A stretch of 64,000 nt of DNA from Novosphingobium sp. PhB57 (GCF_004342985.1 NZ_SMBO01000005.1:62001-126000), one strand, 5' to 3'. Counted from the stretch's first letter, positions 33,255 through 42,530 are shown. Numbers and translations: made by a program. Notes: generated by a model from the letters alone, not told the origin.

Positions 33255-34151
33255 TCAGGCGGAGACGCGGCGGGGCTTTTCCATCTCCAGCCGATTGCGG
33301 CCCTTGGCCTTGGCGCAGAACAGCGCCAGTTCGGCGCGCTCGATGGTGCTGTCCATGCTGTCGGCGATGCGCGCGACGCTGCCGCTGGTGGTGATCGCCA
33401 GCCGGCTGTCGCCCACTTTCTGGCGCAAATCGGCCAGGGTCGTGACCACGCGGGTGCAGATCGCCTGCGCCTGTTCGGTATTCGTGCGCGGCAGCAGGAC
33501 GGCGAAGCGCTCCGACCCGATCCGGGAGATGATGTCGTCCGAACGCAGCATTTCGCGCAGCAGGTCGGCGAAGACGCGCAGCACTTCGTCCCCGGTCGTC
33601 TGGCCGTGCTTCATGTTGATCGTGCGGAAGAAGTCGATGCTGAACATGGCCAGGCACCCCTCCATCCCCTGCGCGACCATGTGTTCGAGCATGGAGATGA
33701 AAGCGGCGCGATTGGTCAGCTGGGTCAGCGGGTCGGTGTAAGTCGCCGCGAACAGCTGCTCGCGCAGGCTGCGGCGCTCGTCGATGGAGCGCATCACTGC
33801 CAGCACGCCGTAGACCGCCCCGCCCTCTTCCGTGAGCGGACGGATGCGGATCTCGAACCAGCTTTCGCGGGCATCAGGCGTCACGGCGGGAAATTCGACC
33901 CATTGCGCGCCTTGCCGCCCCTCGATGGCGGCCGACAGCGCCCGCGACACGGCGTCCCGGCCCTGCGCGGCGACAAGGTCCAGCAGATGGGGACCGGCCT
34001 CGGCGCGAACCTGCACGCCCAGCTTGCGAATGCCGGGCGAGGCATGGACGATCACACCAGCAAGGTCCGTCTTGATGATGACGTCAGAGGTCGTTTCCGC
34101 CAGCAGCCCGTAAAGTGCGGAGCTTTCCTGAACGGTGAAATTCATGCCCAT
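33255..34151 (-). CDS. PAS-GGDEF protein with degenerate GGDEF signature
   Basis: 298 aa, no membrane segment. Residues about 8-125 form a PAS domain and 126-295 a GGDEF domain (TDPLTQLTNRAAF, SIDFFRTINMKHGQTTGDEVL). The signature that is normally RxGGDEF reads RIGSERF (GSERF at 212-216): the second Gly and the fourth acidic residue are changed. Diguanylate cyclase activity is therefore doubtful, and the protein may instead bind nucleotide or act as a regulator. The start at 34151 is chosen; ATG at 34145 is also possible, and neither has a strong ribosome-binding site. It converges on the sulfatase operon and belongs functionally with the c-di-GMP genes to its right. Confidence 0.85.
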   Translation of the reverse strand: MGMNFTVQESSALYGLLAETTSDVIIKTDLAGVIVHASPGIRKLGVQVRAEAGPHLLDLVAAQGRDAVSRALSAAIEGRQGAQWVEFPAVTPDARESWFEIRIRPLTEEGGAVYGVLAVMRSIDERRSLREQLFAATYTDPLTQLTNRAAFISMLEHMVAQGMEGCLAMFSIDFFRTINMKHGQTTGDEVLRVFADLLREMLRSDDIISRIGSERFAVLLPRTNTEQAQAICTRVVTTLADLRQKVGDSRLAITTSGSVARIADSMDSTIERAELALFCAKAKGRNRLEMEKPRRVSA

Positions 34152-34457
34152 CTTGGTATTGCCCCGGATCAGAGGGACCGCAAAGCGATCCAACGAAAAT
34201 CGGGCCCGTGATTCGGATTGCGTTAGCAGACGTCAGAGTGCTCAAATGACCACTTCCAAGCATACAACTTCCGTTTTCCGGCGACCCTTGCAATAAATCT
34301 CAACAAGAATTGTTAGCCCTGTTATCTAACAGTTCGAATTTCAAGTTATTGTTATTGATGTATTTACCATCGCTGAATTGAGTCGGAAAGCGCATTTACC
34401 CTGTTCCTGCACAGGGCTGGGCAGAGCGTCGCTCAAATCCGGCAAGGACTGGAAATT
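34152..34457. other. AT-rich intergenic region upstream of the PAS-GGDEF gene
   Basis: No gene is seen in these 306 bases. The stretch 34290-34380 is markedly AT-rich and probably holds the promoter of the PAS-GGDEF gene. It contains an inverted repeat TGTTAG (34311-34316) / CTAACA (34326-34331), a possible regulator site. Confidence 0.4.
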
Positions 34458-35147
34458 TCAGAGTTCGATCATGATCCTGATCTTGTCGGGGCTCGTCTCC
34501 ACGGCTGCGGCGATCTGTTCGCGGCAGCGGGCGATGAGTTCCGGCAATCCGGCTACGGTCCGGCCGGGGCGCAGTTCGGCGGCCGTGACGCCCAGTTCCT
34601 CGGCAATGGCGTCCAGCCGTTCCTCGATCGGGCGTGCGCGGCCCTGTTCCCAGGCCCAGACGGTCGGCTTGGAAACGCCAAGCCGCGAGGCCAGTTCGCC
34701 CTGGGTCAGCCCGCGCAGCTTGCGCAGGCGATGCAGGCGCTCACCGAAGCTCTCGCCGCCGATGGCGGCCGGAGCAGATACGAGCGGCGGCGGCGCCAGT
34801 TCGAAGTCCTGCGTGACGCTGCGAAGCTGTGCCGCGCTGAGGACGGCAGGATGTAGCGGCGTATCGAAAGCGCAGCCGAACAGCCGTCCGCTGGCCCAGA
34901 CCACCCGCGCGCGCGTGATACCGGCCTCCGGAAGGTCGATCTCTAGCGCTTCGCCGATCTCCATGTCCACCCGCGTTTCCAGCAGGAGACCCGTTTCGGA
35001 GAAGTTGTGGATGGTGACCGGAGTCTCGACGCCGGAAGGCAGGGAGCCCTGCGTTTCGATCGTCAGCCGTTTGCGCGTGGCGCGCGGCTTTCCGGCCTGC
35101 TGGCCGTTCTCGGTGGGCTTGTCTTCAAAATGTGCCGCAATCGGCAT
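34458..35147 (-). CDS. PilZ-XRE fusion: probable c-di-GMP-responsive transcription factor
   Basis: 229 aa. The start at 35147 has GGAGA 7 nt upstream. Residues about 20-110 are a PilZ domain: an Arg-rich segment PRATRKR (21-27) followed by NFSETG (48-53), the N-x-S-x-x-G half of the c-di-GMP binding motif. A linker of Pro/Ala follows. Residues about 134-192 are an XRE/Cro helix-turn-helix (LRKLRGLTQGELASRLGVSK). The C-terminal helix ends SPDKIRIMIEL. The architecture suggests DNA binding controlled by c-di-GMP. It is divergent from the GGDEF-EAL gene at 35353, whose expression it may control. The targets are unknown. Confidence 0.85.
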   Translation of the reverse strand: MPIAAHFEDKPTENGQQAGKPRATRKRLTIETQGSLPSGVETPVTIHNFSETGLLLETRVDMEIGEALEIDLPEAGITRARVVWASGRLFGCAFDTPLHPAVLSAAQLRSVTQDFELAPPPLVSAPAAIGGESFGERLHRLRKLRGLTQGELASRLGVSKPTVWAWEQGRARPIEERLDAIAEELGVTAAELRPGRTVAGLPELIARCREQIAAAVETSPDKIRIMIEL

Positions 35148-35352
35148 GGCGCAATCTCCAAGAGAATCGCACCCTGTCCCTACAGGGATTAAGAATCGGT
35201 TAGCATGTCGGCTAATTTTCCTTGCCGCACTATTCGCAAAAACCCGCAGATCGACTCTAACATCGTCTGGCCGGGCCAACACAATGAAATTCTTGTTAAT
35301 CACTTCCTAACGCATTTATCCGTAGTTTTCCGGGGAATTAATCGGGGTTGCA

Positions 35353-38175
35353 GTGTTCAACATCTATCTTTGCATCCGTGACGGGCATGACCTGAAATTC
35401 GTCCTGCTCGCGGCGTTGATCTGTCTACTTTCTTCGCTGACGGCGCTTGCCCTGCTGCGACAGGCGGCGGGCTGCACGGCGGAGCAACTCCTGGGTATGC
35501 GGCGGCGCTGGTGGGCCCTGGCAGGCGTGAGCGCCGGCTTCGGCATCTGGGCCACGCATTTCGTGGCCATGCTGGGCTATGCGCCGGGCATGGTCGTCGG
35601 GTTCGAGCCGGGCCTGACACTGGCCTCGCTCGTCATTCCCGTCACCGCCCTTGCCATGGCCTTCGGACTGGCGGCGGAAGCGCGGGGCCGCCTGGCACTC
35701 GTCCTGGCCTCGGCCGTGGCAGCGGCAGGCATCGCCGCGATGCACTACACCGGCATGCTGGCGCTGGAAGTGCCGGCAACGATGCGCTGGCAGACCGGCT
35801 TCATCGTCGCCTCGGTGATCCTGGCCTTCCTGCCGCTCTACCCCGCCTTTTCGCTCGCTCTCGACGGCCGCCGCCTGCGCGGCCTGCTGGCGGCGACCGG
35901 GCTGCTGTCCCTCTCCGTGGTCTCCCTGCACTTCACCGGCATGACCGGCCTCACCCTCATCCCCACGCGGATGCAGGTGCCCGAGCAGCTCATTTCCCCG
36001 CGGGAAATGGCCGCTGCCGTCACCGCGGTGACGTTCCTGCTGGTCGCGGTCTCGGCGATCTCGCTGGCGATCAGCCGCCGCACCGCCGCGGTCGTGGCGA
36101 TCAGCGAGCGCAATTTCTCGTTCCTGGTGCGCGGCATTTCGGACTGCGCGATCTACATGCTCGATCTCGACGGCCGGGTGATGAACTGGAACGCCGGCGC
36201 CCAGCGCCTGAAGGGATATCCGGAAGCCGAAGCGCTGGGCCTTCACGTTTCCAGCTTCTACACCCCCGAAGACCGCGAAGCCGCGCTCGACCGCGTCGCC
36301 CTGGAAGCGGCCGCCAACCACGGCCGCTATTACGGCGAAGGCTGGCGCGTGCGCCGCGACGGCACGCGGTTCTGGGCCCATGTGACCATGGAGCCCATGC
36401 TGGACGAGCAGGGCCAGCCCATCGGCTTCGCCAAGATCACCCGCGACATGTCACGCTTCAAGGAGGCGCAGGACCACATCGCCGAAGCCAGCCGCCAGCG
36501 CGATGCCGCGCTCGGCCACATGCACCAGGGCCTCTGCCTGTTCGATGCCGATGAGAAGCTGGTGCTCTGCAACCCGCGCTTCCTGGAGATGTACGGCCTG
36601 GCGCCCGACAGCCTCGTGCCGGGCATGCACCTTTCCGAAGTGATCCGCCGCAGCAGCCTCGGCCGCTTCGCACCGGAGGTGATCGCGGAGCGCGTCCTGC
36701 TTTCGCAGCGCGCCATTCTGGACAATCTCGCAGGGCCGTCCTCGCCGCCGATCCTGGCCGAATACCCGGACGGCACGGTGGTCTCCATCGCCAGCCGGCG
36801 CATGCCGGAGGGCGGCTGGGTCTCCACCTTCGACGACATTACCCGCCAGCACGAATCCGAAGCCCAGATCGCCCACATGGCGATGCACGACGGATTGACC
36901 GGGCTGCCCAACCGCACCCGCTTCAACTTGTGGATCGACGAGCGACTCGAACGGGCCAGCCGCATCGGCAAGCGCCTGGGCGTAACCGCCATCGACCTCG
37001 ACCGCTTCAAGGAAATCAACGACACTTACGGCCACTCCTGGGGCGACGTGGTGCTGGCGGAACTGGCCCAGCGCCTGCAGTCCGTGATCGGCGAGGATGA
37101 GATCGCCGCGCGCCTCGGCGGCGACGAATTCGGCATTGCCAAGCTGTTCGACACGGACGAGCAGCTTGCCGAATTCCTGCGCCGGGTGGAGCATTGCTTC
37201 AACATGCCCGTCGAGCACGAGAAGCAGGAACTCAGCTTCGGCGCGAGCCTGGGCGTTGCGGCCTATCCGCACGACGGGGCCGACCGCGAAGCGCTTCTCA
37301 ACAATGCCGACCTCGCCATGTACCGCGCCAAGGCGCAGATCGGCGAGCGCATCTGCTATTACGAACCGGGCATGGACGAGACCGCCCGCGCGCGCCGTCA
37401 GCTTGCCAACGACTTGCGCCTGGCCATCGAGCGCGAGGAGCTGGTGCTGCTCTACCAGCCCCAATGCCAGCTGCGCAGCGGCGAGCTGTCCGGCTACGAA
37501 GCGCTGGTGCGCTGGCATCACCCGCAGCGCGGGCTGGTATCGCCCAGCGAATTCATCCCGATCGCCGAAGAATCGGGCGCCATCCTGTCGATCGGCGAAT
37601 GGGTCCTGACGCAGGCCTGCCGGGAAGCGGTGAGCTGGCATTCCGAGCACCGCATCGCCGTCAACGTCTCGCCCATCCAGCTCGTCCAGCAGGATCTGGC
37701 GCCGATGGTGGCGCGGATCCTGATCGAGACCGGCCTCCCTGCCCGCAGGCTGGAACTGGAGATCACCGAAAGCGCGATCATCACCGACAAGGCGCGCGCG
37801 CTCAACAACTTGCGCCAGCTCAAGGAACTGGGCGTCGCCATCGCCATGGACGATTTCGGCACCGGCTATTCCTCGCTGGACACCCTCCACTCCTTCCCGT
37901 TCGACAAGATCAAGATCGACAAGTCGTTCCTGCTGGAATCGGACGAGAACGAACAGGCCCGCGCCATCATCCGCGCGGTCCTGGCGCTGGGCCAGTCGCT
38001 GCGCATCCCGGTCCTGGCGGAAGGCGTGGAGACCGCCAGCCAGTTCGAGCTGCTGATCCGCGAAGGCTGCGAGGAAGCCCAGGGCTATTTCCTCGGCCGC
38101 CCCGACCGCGCGCCCAGCCTGAAGCCCGAACCGCTGCGGATCCCGTCGGCTTTCCTAGAGGACGAAGTCGCCTGA
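35353..38175 (+). CDS. MHYT-PAS-PAS-GGDEF-EAL c-di-GMP turnover protein
   Basis: 940 aa, GTG start. The N-terminal 240 residues form the seven-helix MHYT sensor with its repeated motif (ATHFVAML, AMHYTGML, SLHFTGMTG), thought to bind a metal and sense gas or redox. Two PAS domains follow at about 250-370 and 385-500. A GGDEF domain has an intact signature RLGGDEF (GGDEF 589-593). An EAL domain begins with YEALVRW (EAL 716-718) and keeps NVSP, DDFGTGYSSL, KIDKSF and EGVET. Both catalytic signatures are intact, so it may synthesise and hydrolyse c-di-GMP at the inner membrane. It is divergent from the PilZ-XRE regulator across 205 bases. Confidence 0.93.
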   Translation: MFNIYLCIRDGHDLKFVLLAALICLLSSLTALALLRQAAGCTAEQLLGMRRRWWALAGVSAGFGIWATHFVAMLGYAPGMVVGFEPGLTLASLVIPVTALAMAFGLAAEARGRLALVLASAVAAAGIAAMHYTGMLALEVPATMRWQTGFIVASVILAFLPLYPAFSLALDGRRLRGLLAATGLLSLSVVSLHFTGMTGLTLIPTRMQVPEQLISPREMAAAVTAVTFLLVAVSAISLAISRRTAAVVAISERNFSFLVRGISDCAIYMLDLDGRVMNWNAGAQRLKGYPEAEALGLHVSSFYTPEDREAALDRVALEAAANHGRYYGEGWRVRRDGTRFWAHVTMEPMLDEQGQPIGFAKITRDMSRFKEAQDHIAEASRQRDAALGHMHQGLCLFDADEKLVLCNPRFLEMYGLAPDSLVPGMHLSEVIRRSSLGRFAPEVIAERVLLSQRAILDNLAGPSSPPILAEYPDGTVVSIASRRMPEGGWVSTFDDITRQHESEAQIAHMAMHDGLTGLPNRTRFNLWIDERLERASRIGKRLGVTAIDLDRFKEINDTYGHSWGDVVLAELAQRLQSVIGEDEIAARLGGDEFGIAKLFDTDEQLAEFLRRVEHCFNMPVEHEKQELSFGASLGVAAYPHDGADREALLNNADLAMYRAKAQIGERICYYEPGMDETARARRQLANDLRLAIEREELVLLYQPQCQLRSGELSGYEALVRWHHPQRGLVSPSEFIPIAEESGAILSIGEWVLTQACREAVSWHSEHRIAVNVSPIQLVQQDLAPMVARILIETGLPARRLELEITESAIITDKARALNNLRQLKELGVAIAMDDFGTGYSSLDTLHSFPFDKIKIDKSFLLESDENEQARAIIRAVLALGQSLRIPVLAEGVETASQFELLIREGCEEAQGYFLGRPDRAPSLKPEPLRIPSAFLEDEVA

Positions 38176-38178
38176 GCG

Positions 38179-38202
38179 GGCCTCGGCACATTCATCGAGG
38201 CC
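38179..38202 (+). terminator. Hairpin after the GGDEF-EAL gene
   Basis: GGCCTCG (38179-38185) pairs with CGAGGCC (38196-38202) three bases after the stop. There is no T-run, so it is only a possible terminator. Confidence 0.4.
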
Positions 38203-38347
38203 GAATTCCGGGGCACGGCCTCGCGCCGGAATGCCCATCGCGAGCCCTGTCATAACGCCGCTCGTAAACCGCCGCTAAAGACTCCCTTGCCCCGGACAAA
38301 GCCATTCTGGTTGGCAATCCGGGGCCGGGAGTATCATCTGCCGCACC

Positions 38348-39118
38348 ATGCAAGCGATTCCCGCCTCTATCGGCCGAGTCTATCTGGTCGGCGCCGGTCC
38401 CGGAGACCCCGATCTCCTGACCCTGCGCGCCGCGCGGCTGCTGATGAATGCCGCGCTCATCGTGCATGACGGGCTGGTCGATCCGGCCATCCTGGCGATG
38501 GCCAAGCCTTCCGCTCGGCTGGTCTCGGTCGCCAAGAGCCGCGCCCGCCACACCATGAAGCAGGAAGAGATCAACGCCCTGCTCGTGCGCGAAGCCCTGG
38601 CCGGAAGCGACGTCGTGCGCCTCAAGGGCGGCGATCCCTTCGTGTTCGGCCGCGGCGGCGAAGAGGCGGAAGCCTGCCATGCCGCCGGCGTTCCCGTGGA
38701 AGTGGTGCCGGGCATTTCCTCCGCGCTGGGGGCTTCGGCCGCCGCGCAGATCCCGCTTACCCACCGCGACCACGCCTCGATCGTCACTTTCGTGGCGGGC
38801 CAGTGCAAGGGGCTGGCCGATCAGGACTGGTCGGGCCTTGCCGGCAAGGGCCGCACCTTGGTGATCTTCATGGGCATCGCCACCTCCGCCCAGATCGCCG
38901 AGAAGCTCATGGCCGACGGCCTGGCGCCGGACGTGCCGGTAGCGGTGATAGAGAACGCCACCCGCTCGGCCATGCGCGTGCTGCGCGGACCGCTCGCCGG
39001 ACTTGCCGACCTGATCGCGGATGCGAAGGTGCAAAGTCCCGCGCTTATCGTTATCGGGCACGTCACCGCAGAACCCGACAACACCATTCGCGCCCTGGCG
39101 CTGGAGGCAACAAAGTGA
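38348..39118 (+). CDS. cobA: Uroporphyrinogen-III C-methyltransferase (SUMT)
   Basis: 256 aa, single-domain SUMT. It transfers two methyl groups from S-adenosylmethionine to uroporphyrinogen III, giving precorrin-2 for siroheme (and cobalamin). The N-terminal loop VYLVGAGPGDPDLLTLRAARLL, the motif DVVRLKGGDPFVFGRGGEEAE and the substrate loop VEVVPGISSALGASAAAQIPLTHR are all present. It heads the sulfate assimilation operon, where siroheme is needed by the sulfite reductase two genes downstream. The stop overlaps the next start (GTGA). Confidence 0.93.
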   Translation: MQAIPASIGRVYLVGAGPGDPDLLTLRAARLLMNAALIVHDGLVDPAILAMAKPSARLVSVAKSRARHTMKQEEINALLVREALAGSDVVRLKGGDPFVFGRGGEEAEACHAAGVPVEVVPGISSALGASAAAQIPLTHRDHASIVTFVAGQCKGLADQDWSGLAGKGRTLVIFMGIATSAQIAEKLMADGLAPDVPVAVIENATRSAMRVLRGPLAGLADLIADAKVQSPALIVIGHVTAEPDNTIRALALEATK

Positions 39119-39411
39119 AGATCCTGACGGGCAACGACCTGAAGACCGGAGCGGTCATCTGGTGGACCGGCGTGGGCTGGTCGCTCGACGTCAACGAATC
39201 CGCCGATGTGGGCGAGCATGGCGCCGCCCTGGTGGCGCGCGAGGAAGGCGCCCAGCACGCCGTCGCCGCTTATGTCGTCGATGGCGAGAAGACCGCTGAA
39301 GGCATCCGCCCCGCCCATATCAAGGAGCGCATCCGCGCCCTCGGGCCGACGGTGCGCCTCGACCTGACGCCGAAAGCCTCCGACCCCGCAGCCGCAGACT
39401 GGGTGATCTGA
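39115..39411 (+). CDS. DUF2849 family protein
   Basis: 98 aa, GTG start overlapping the cobA stop. It contains the DUF2849 pattern: KILTGNDLKTGAVIWW at the N-terminus, and the central AYVVDGEKTAEGIRPAHIKERIRALGP. In alphaproteobacteria this small protein regularly precedes the sulfite reductase gene cysI. Its job is not established; it may assist siroheme enzyme assembly or regulation. It overlaps the cysI start by one base. Confidence 0.85.
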   Translation: MKILTGNDLKTGAVIWWTGVGWSLDVNESADVGEHGAALVAREEGAQHAVAAYVVDGEKTAEGIRPAHIKERIRALGPTVRLDLTPKASDPAAADWVI

Positions 39412-41045
39412 TGTACAAGTACGACGAATACGACCAGCAGATGGTCGATACGCGCGTCGCGGAATTCCGTGACCAGGTCCGCCGCCGCCTTGCCGGTGAC
39501 CTGACCGAGGACCAGTTCAAGCCGCTGCGCCTGCAGAACGGCCTCTACCTCCAGCTGCATGCCTACATGCTGCGCGTCGCGGTGCCTTACGGCACGCTGA
39601 ACTCGGCGCAGATGACGCTGCTGGGCGACATCGCGGACAAGTACGACCGCGGCTACGGCCACTTCACCACGCGCCAGAACATCCAGTATAACTGGATCAA
39701 GCTGGAAGACACGCCCGACATCCTGGCCGAACTCGCCAAGGTGGAGATGCATGCCATCCAGACCAGCGGCAACTGCATCCGCAATATCAGCTCCGACCAG
39801 TTCGCCGGTGCCGCCGCAGACGAGATCGTCGATCCGCGTCCTTATGCGGAACTGCTGCGCCAGTGGTCCAGCTTCCACCCGGAATTCCTGGTGCTGCCGC
39901 GGAAGTTCAAGATCGCCGTCATCGCCTCCGAAACGGACCGCGCGGCGATGCGCCTGCACGACATCGGCATCAAGATGGTGAAGAATGACGCCGGCGAGAT
40001 CGGCGCCCAGTTCTACGCCGGTGGCGGCATGGGCCGCACCCCGATGATCGCGCCCCTGATCCGCGAATTCGTGCCGCTGGACCAGCTCATCACGTTCTCG
40101 GAAGCATGCCTGCGCGTCTACAACCGCTACGGCCGCCGCGACAACAAGTACAAGGCGCGCATCAAGATCCTCGTCCACGAACTGGGCCGCGACGAATACG
40201 TCCGCCAGGTCGAGGAAGAGTTCGCGCACCTGCTGACCCAGCCGATCGAGCCGCCGCTGGCCGAACTGGAGCGCATCAAGGCGCACTTCACCGCCCCGGC
40301 TTACGAAACCGCCGCGTCGGACGATCTGGACCTGACCGATCCCGACTTCCGCCTCTGGGTGGAGCGCAACACGCATGCCCACAAGCAGGCGGGCTACGTG
40401 ATCGCCACCGTCAGCTTGAAGCCCGTAGGCGGCATCCCCGGTGACGCAACGGCCGACCAGATCCGCCTGATGGCGCAGCTGGCCAAGGACTACAGCTTCG
40501 ACGAACTGCGCGTCACTCACGCCCAGAACATCGTCTTCCCGCACGTCCGCAAGGCCGACCTCTACACCGTGTGGCAGGCGCTCGACGAAGCCGGCCTCGC
40601 CACTGCCAACCTCGACACCGTGGGCGACATCATCGCCTGCCCCGGCCTCGACTATTGCTCGCTGGCCAATGCCCGCTCGATCCCGGTCGCGCAGAAGATC
40701 TCCGAACGCTTCGGCAGCGCCCAGCGCCAGGCCGAGATCGGTGAGCTGAAGCTGAAGATCTCGGGCTGCATCAATGCCTGCGGTCACCACCATGCCGGCC
40801 ACATCGGCATCCTCGGCGTCGACAAGAAGGGCCTGGAAAACTACCAGCTCCTGTTCGGCGGCAGCGAGGGGGCGGATACCTCGCTCGCGAAGATCATCGG
40901 CCCCGGCTTCACCGAGGACGGCGTCGTCGACGCCATCGAAAAGGCCACCGAAGTCTATCTCGCCAACAAGGAAGGCGAGGAGCGCTTCCTCGACACCTAT
41001 CGCCGTATCGGCATGGATCCGTTCAAGGAGGCCATCTATGGTTGA
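39411..41045 (+). CDS. cysI: Sulfite/nitrite reductase, siroheme and 4Fe-4S hemoprotein
   Basis: 544 aa. It reduces sulfite to sulfide with six electrons for cysteine synthesis. The two ferredoxin-like half-domains and siroheme-binding halves are recognisable. The 4Fe-4S/siroheme ligands are Cys410 and Cys416 (CPGLDYC) and Cys453 and Cys457 (GCINACGHHH). TRQNIQYNWI in the N-terminal half is the usual substrate-side Arg region. Operon position between cobA/DUF2849 and DUF934/cysH supports sulfite rather than nitrite as substrate. The stop overlaps the DUF934 start by 8 nt. Confidence 0.92.
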   Translation: MYKYDEYDQQMVDTRVAEFRDQVRRRLAGDLTEDQFKPLRLQNGLYLQLHAYMLRVAVPYGTLNSAQMTLLGDIADKYDRGYGHFTTRQNIQYNWIKLEDTPDILAELAKVEMHAIQTSGNCIRNISSDQFAGAAADEIVDPRPYAELLRQWSSFHPEFLVLPRKFKIAVIASETDRAAMRLHDIGIKMVKNDAGEIGAQFYAGGGMGRTPMIAPLIREFVPLDQLITFSEACLRVYNRYGRRDNKYKARIKILVHELGRDEYVRQVEEEFAHLLTQPIEPPLAELERIKAHFTAPAYETAASDDLDLTDPDFRLWVERNTHAHKQAGYVIATVSLKPVGGIPGDATADQIRLMAQLAKDYSFDELRVTHAQNIVFPHVRKADLYTVWQALDEAGLATANLDTVGDIIACPGLDYCSLANARSIPVAQKISERFGSAQRQAEIGELKLKISGCINACGHHHAGHIGILGVDKKGLENYQLLFGGSEGADTSLAKIIGPGFTEDGVVDAIEKATEVYLANKEGEERFLDTYRRIGMDPFKEAIYG

Positions 41046-41472
41046 GGTCCAGTTCCGTTTCCGTGACGACGAAACCGTCAACGACCCCGCCGTCACCGTG
41101 GATTCGTTCTCCGAACAGTCCAACGCCTCCGCCGTCCGCATCGAGCCGGGCGACGATGCGCGCGACCTGCTGCCCTACCTCGACCGGCTCTCGCTCGTCG
41201 AAGTGAGCTTCCCGGCTTGGACCGACGGCCGCGGCTATTCCTCGGCGCGCCTGCTTCGCGAAGCGGGCTACCAGGGCGAGATGCGGGCCGTGGGCGATCT
41301 GGTGATCGACATGCTTTCGCACCTCAAGCGCTGCGGCTTCGATGCCTTCGCGCCCGACAAGGCCCTCAACGAACAGGACGCCCGCAATGCGTTCGATCGC
41401 TGGGACAACGTCTACCAGGCCACCGTCGTCGACGGTCGCCCGGCGATCTGGGCGAAGCGCCACCCGGCGTAA
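41038..41472 (+). CDS. DUF934 family protein
   Basis: 144 aa, cytoplasmic. The DUF934 pattern is clear: SLVEVSFPAWTDGRGYSSARLL, GEMRAVGDLVIDML and the C-terminal helix. The family is nearly always found beside cysI and cysH in proteobacteria and is presumed to help sulfite reduction, but no activity is established. The start at 41038 lies inside the cysI 3' end (8-nt overlap), so translation is coupled. Confidence 0.88.
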   Translation: MVEVQFRFRDDETVNDPAVTVDSFSEQSNASAVRIEPGDDARDLLPYLDRLSLVEVSFPAWTDGRGYSSARLLREAGYQGEMRAVGDLVIDMLSHLKRCGFDAFAPDKALNEQDARNAFDRWDNVYQATVVDGRPAIWAKRHPA

Positions 41473-41494
41473 CCGTCCCTATAGGGAACCACCG

Positions 41495-42295
41495 ATGCCC
41501 CAGACCGAAGCTGCCCGTATTCGCGACCTGATCGACACCGGCCCTCGTTTCGACGAGGCCGATGCCGTTCGCCTCAACCGCCTCTTCCGCGGCACCGAAA
41601 CGAGCGAGATGCTCGAAACGGTGCTCAAGGAACGCATGGTGGGCGATATCGCGATCGTGTCCAGCTTCGGTGCGGAATCGGCGGTGCTGCTGCATCTCGT
41701 CAGCCGCGTCGATCCCACGGTGCCGGTGCTGTTCCTCGAAACCGGCAAGCATTTCCCCGAGACCCTGGCCTATCGCGACCTGCTGATCGAGCGACTGGGA
41801 CTGAAGGACTTGCGCAACCTCGTCCCCGATGCCGAGGAACTGGCGAAGAAGGACGAAAACGGACTGCGCTGGTCCTACGATCCCGACGGCTGCTGCGAAA
41901 TCCGCAAGGTGAAGCCGCTGGAAAAGGCCCTGCTGGGCTTCGACGCTTCGTTCAGCGGCCGCAAGGCGTTCCAGGCCTCCACCCGCGCCACCCTGCCCCG
42001 CTTCGAGGTGGACACCACTGACGCGCAGGGCCGCCTCAAGGTGAACCCGCTGATCGACTGGTCGCCCGAGCGGATCGCCGCCTATATCGCCGAACACGAT
42101 TTGCCGGCCCATCCGCTGGTCGCCGAGGGCTATCCCTCGATCGGCTGCATGCCCTGCACCAGCAAGGTCGCCGCGGGCGAAGACCCACGCTCGGGCCGCT
42201 GGCGCGGCTGGAACAAGACCGAATGCGGCATTCACGTCGCCACTCATTCGGACTACACGACCAAGAACGCGCCCGAATTCGATCCGGGGCTCTGA
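41495..42295 (+). CDS. cysH: APS/PAPS reductase, 4Fe-4S type
   Basis: 266 aa. It reduces adenylyl sulfate (or its 3'-phosphate form) to sulfite using thioredoxin. The PP-loop-like SSFGAESAVLLH binds the nucleotide. The 4Fe-4S ligands are Cys133-Cys134 (DGCCEIRK) and Cys218/Cys221 (GCMPC). The catalytic Cys244 lies in KTECGIH. The cluster Cys residues show this is the iron-sulfur class, which usually prefers APS. It is the last gene of the cobA-cysH operon, 22 nt after DUF934. The sulfate activation genes are not in the window. Confidence 0.92.
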   Translation: MPQTEAARIRDLIDTGPRFDEADAVRLNRLFRGTETSEMLETVLKERMVGDIAIVSSFGAESAVLLHLVSRVDPTVPVLFLETGKHFPETLAYRDLLIERLGLKDLRNLVPDAEELAKKDENGLRWSYDPDGCCEIRKVKPLEKALLGFDASFSGRKAFQASTRATLPRFEVDTTDAQGRLKVNPLIDWSPERIAAYIAEHDLPAHPLVAEGYPSIGCMPCTSKVAAGEDPRSGRWRGWNKTECGIHVATHSDYTTKNAPEFDPGL

Positions 42296-42437
42296 GCCAG
42301 GGTTCGCTTCGGGGCACGGGTTCGCTTCGCGCAAGGGCTTGCTTGGAACGCTCCCTTGGCCGAAGCAGAGCCTTACCCTGGACCTTTCGCCGGGACACCG
42401 GCAGAGCCACAGCCGCGCAACTCATTGCAACAAACAA

Positions 42438-42468
42438 GACCAGGAGTGCAATTATTGCACTCCTGGTC
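42438..42468. repeat. 31-bp inverted repeat upstream of the MFS exporter gene
   Basis: Arms GACCAGGAGTGCAA (42438-42451) and TTGCACTCCTGGTC (42455-42468) are perfectly complementary with a 3-nt loop. TTGCAA also occurs at 42425 and TTGCAGTGCAA at about 42519-42529, next to the MFS start. The cluster of TTGCA/TGCAA motifs looks like a regulator binding region, but the long arm could also form an mRNA hairpin ending the cys operon. No T-run follows. Confidence 0.7.
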
Positions 42469-42530
42469 GGGGTTGGCATGGCGCCGGGGTCCACTAGATC
42501 GCACTTGCCCCCAAAATATTGCAGTGCAAC

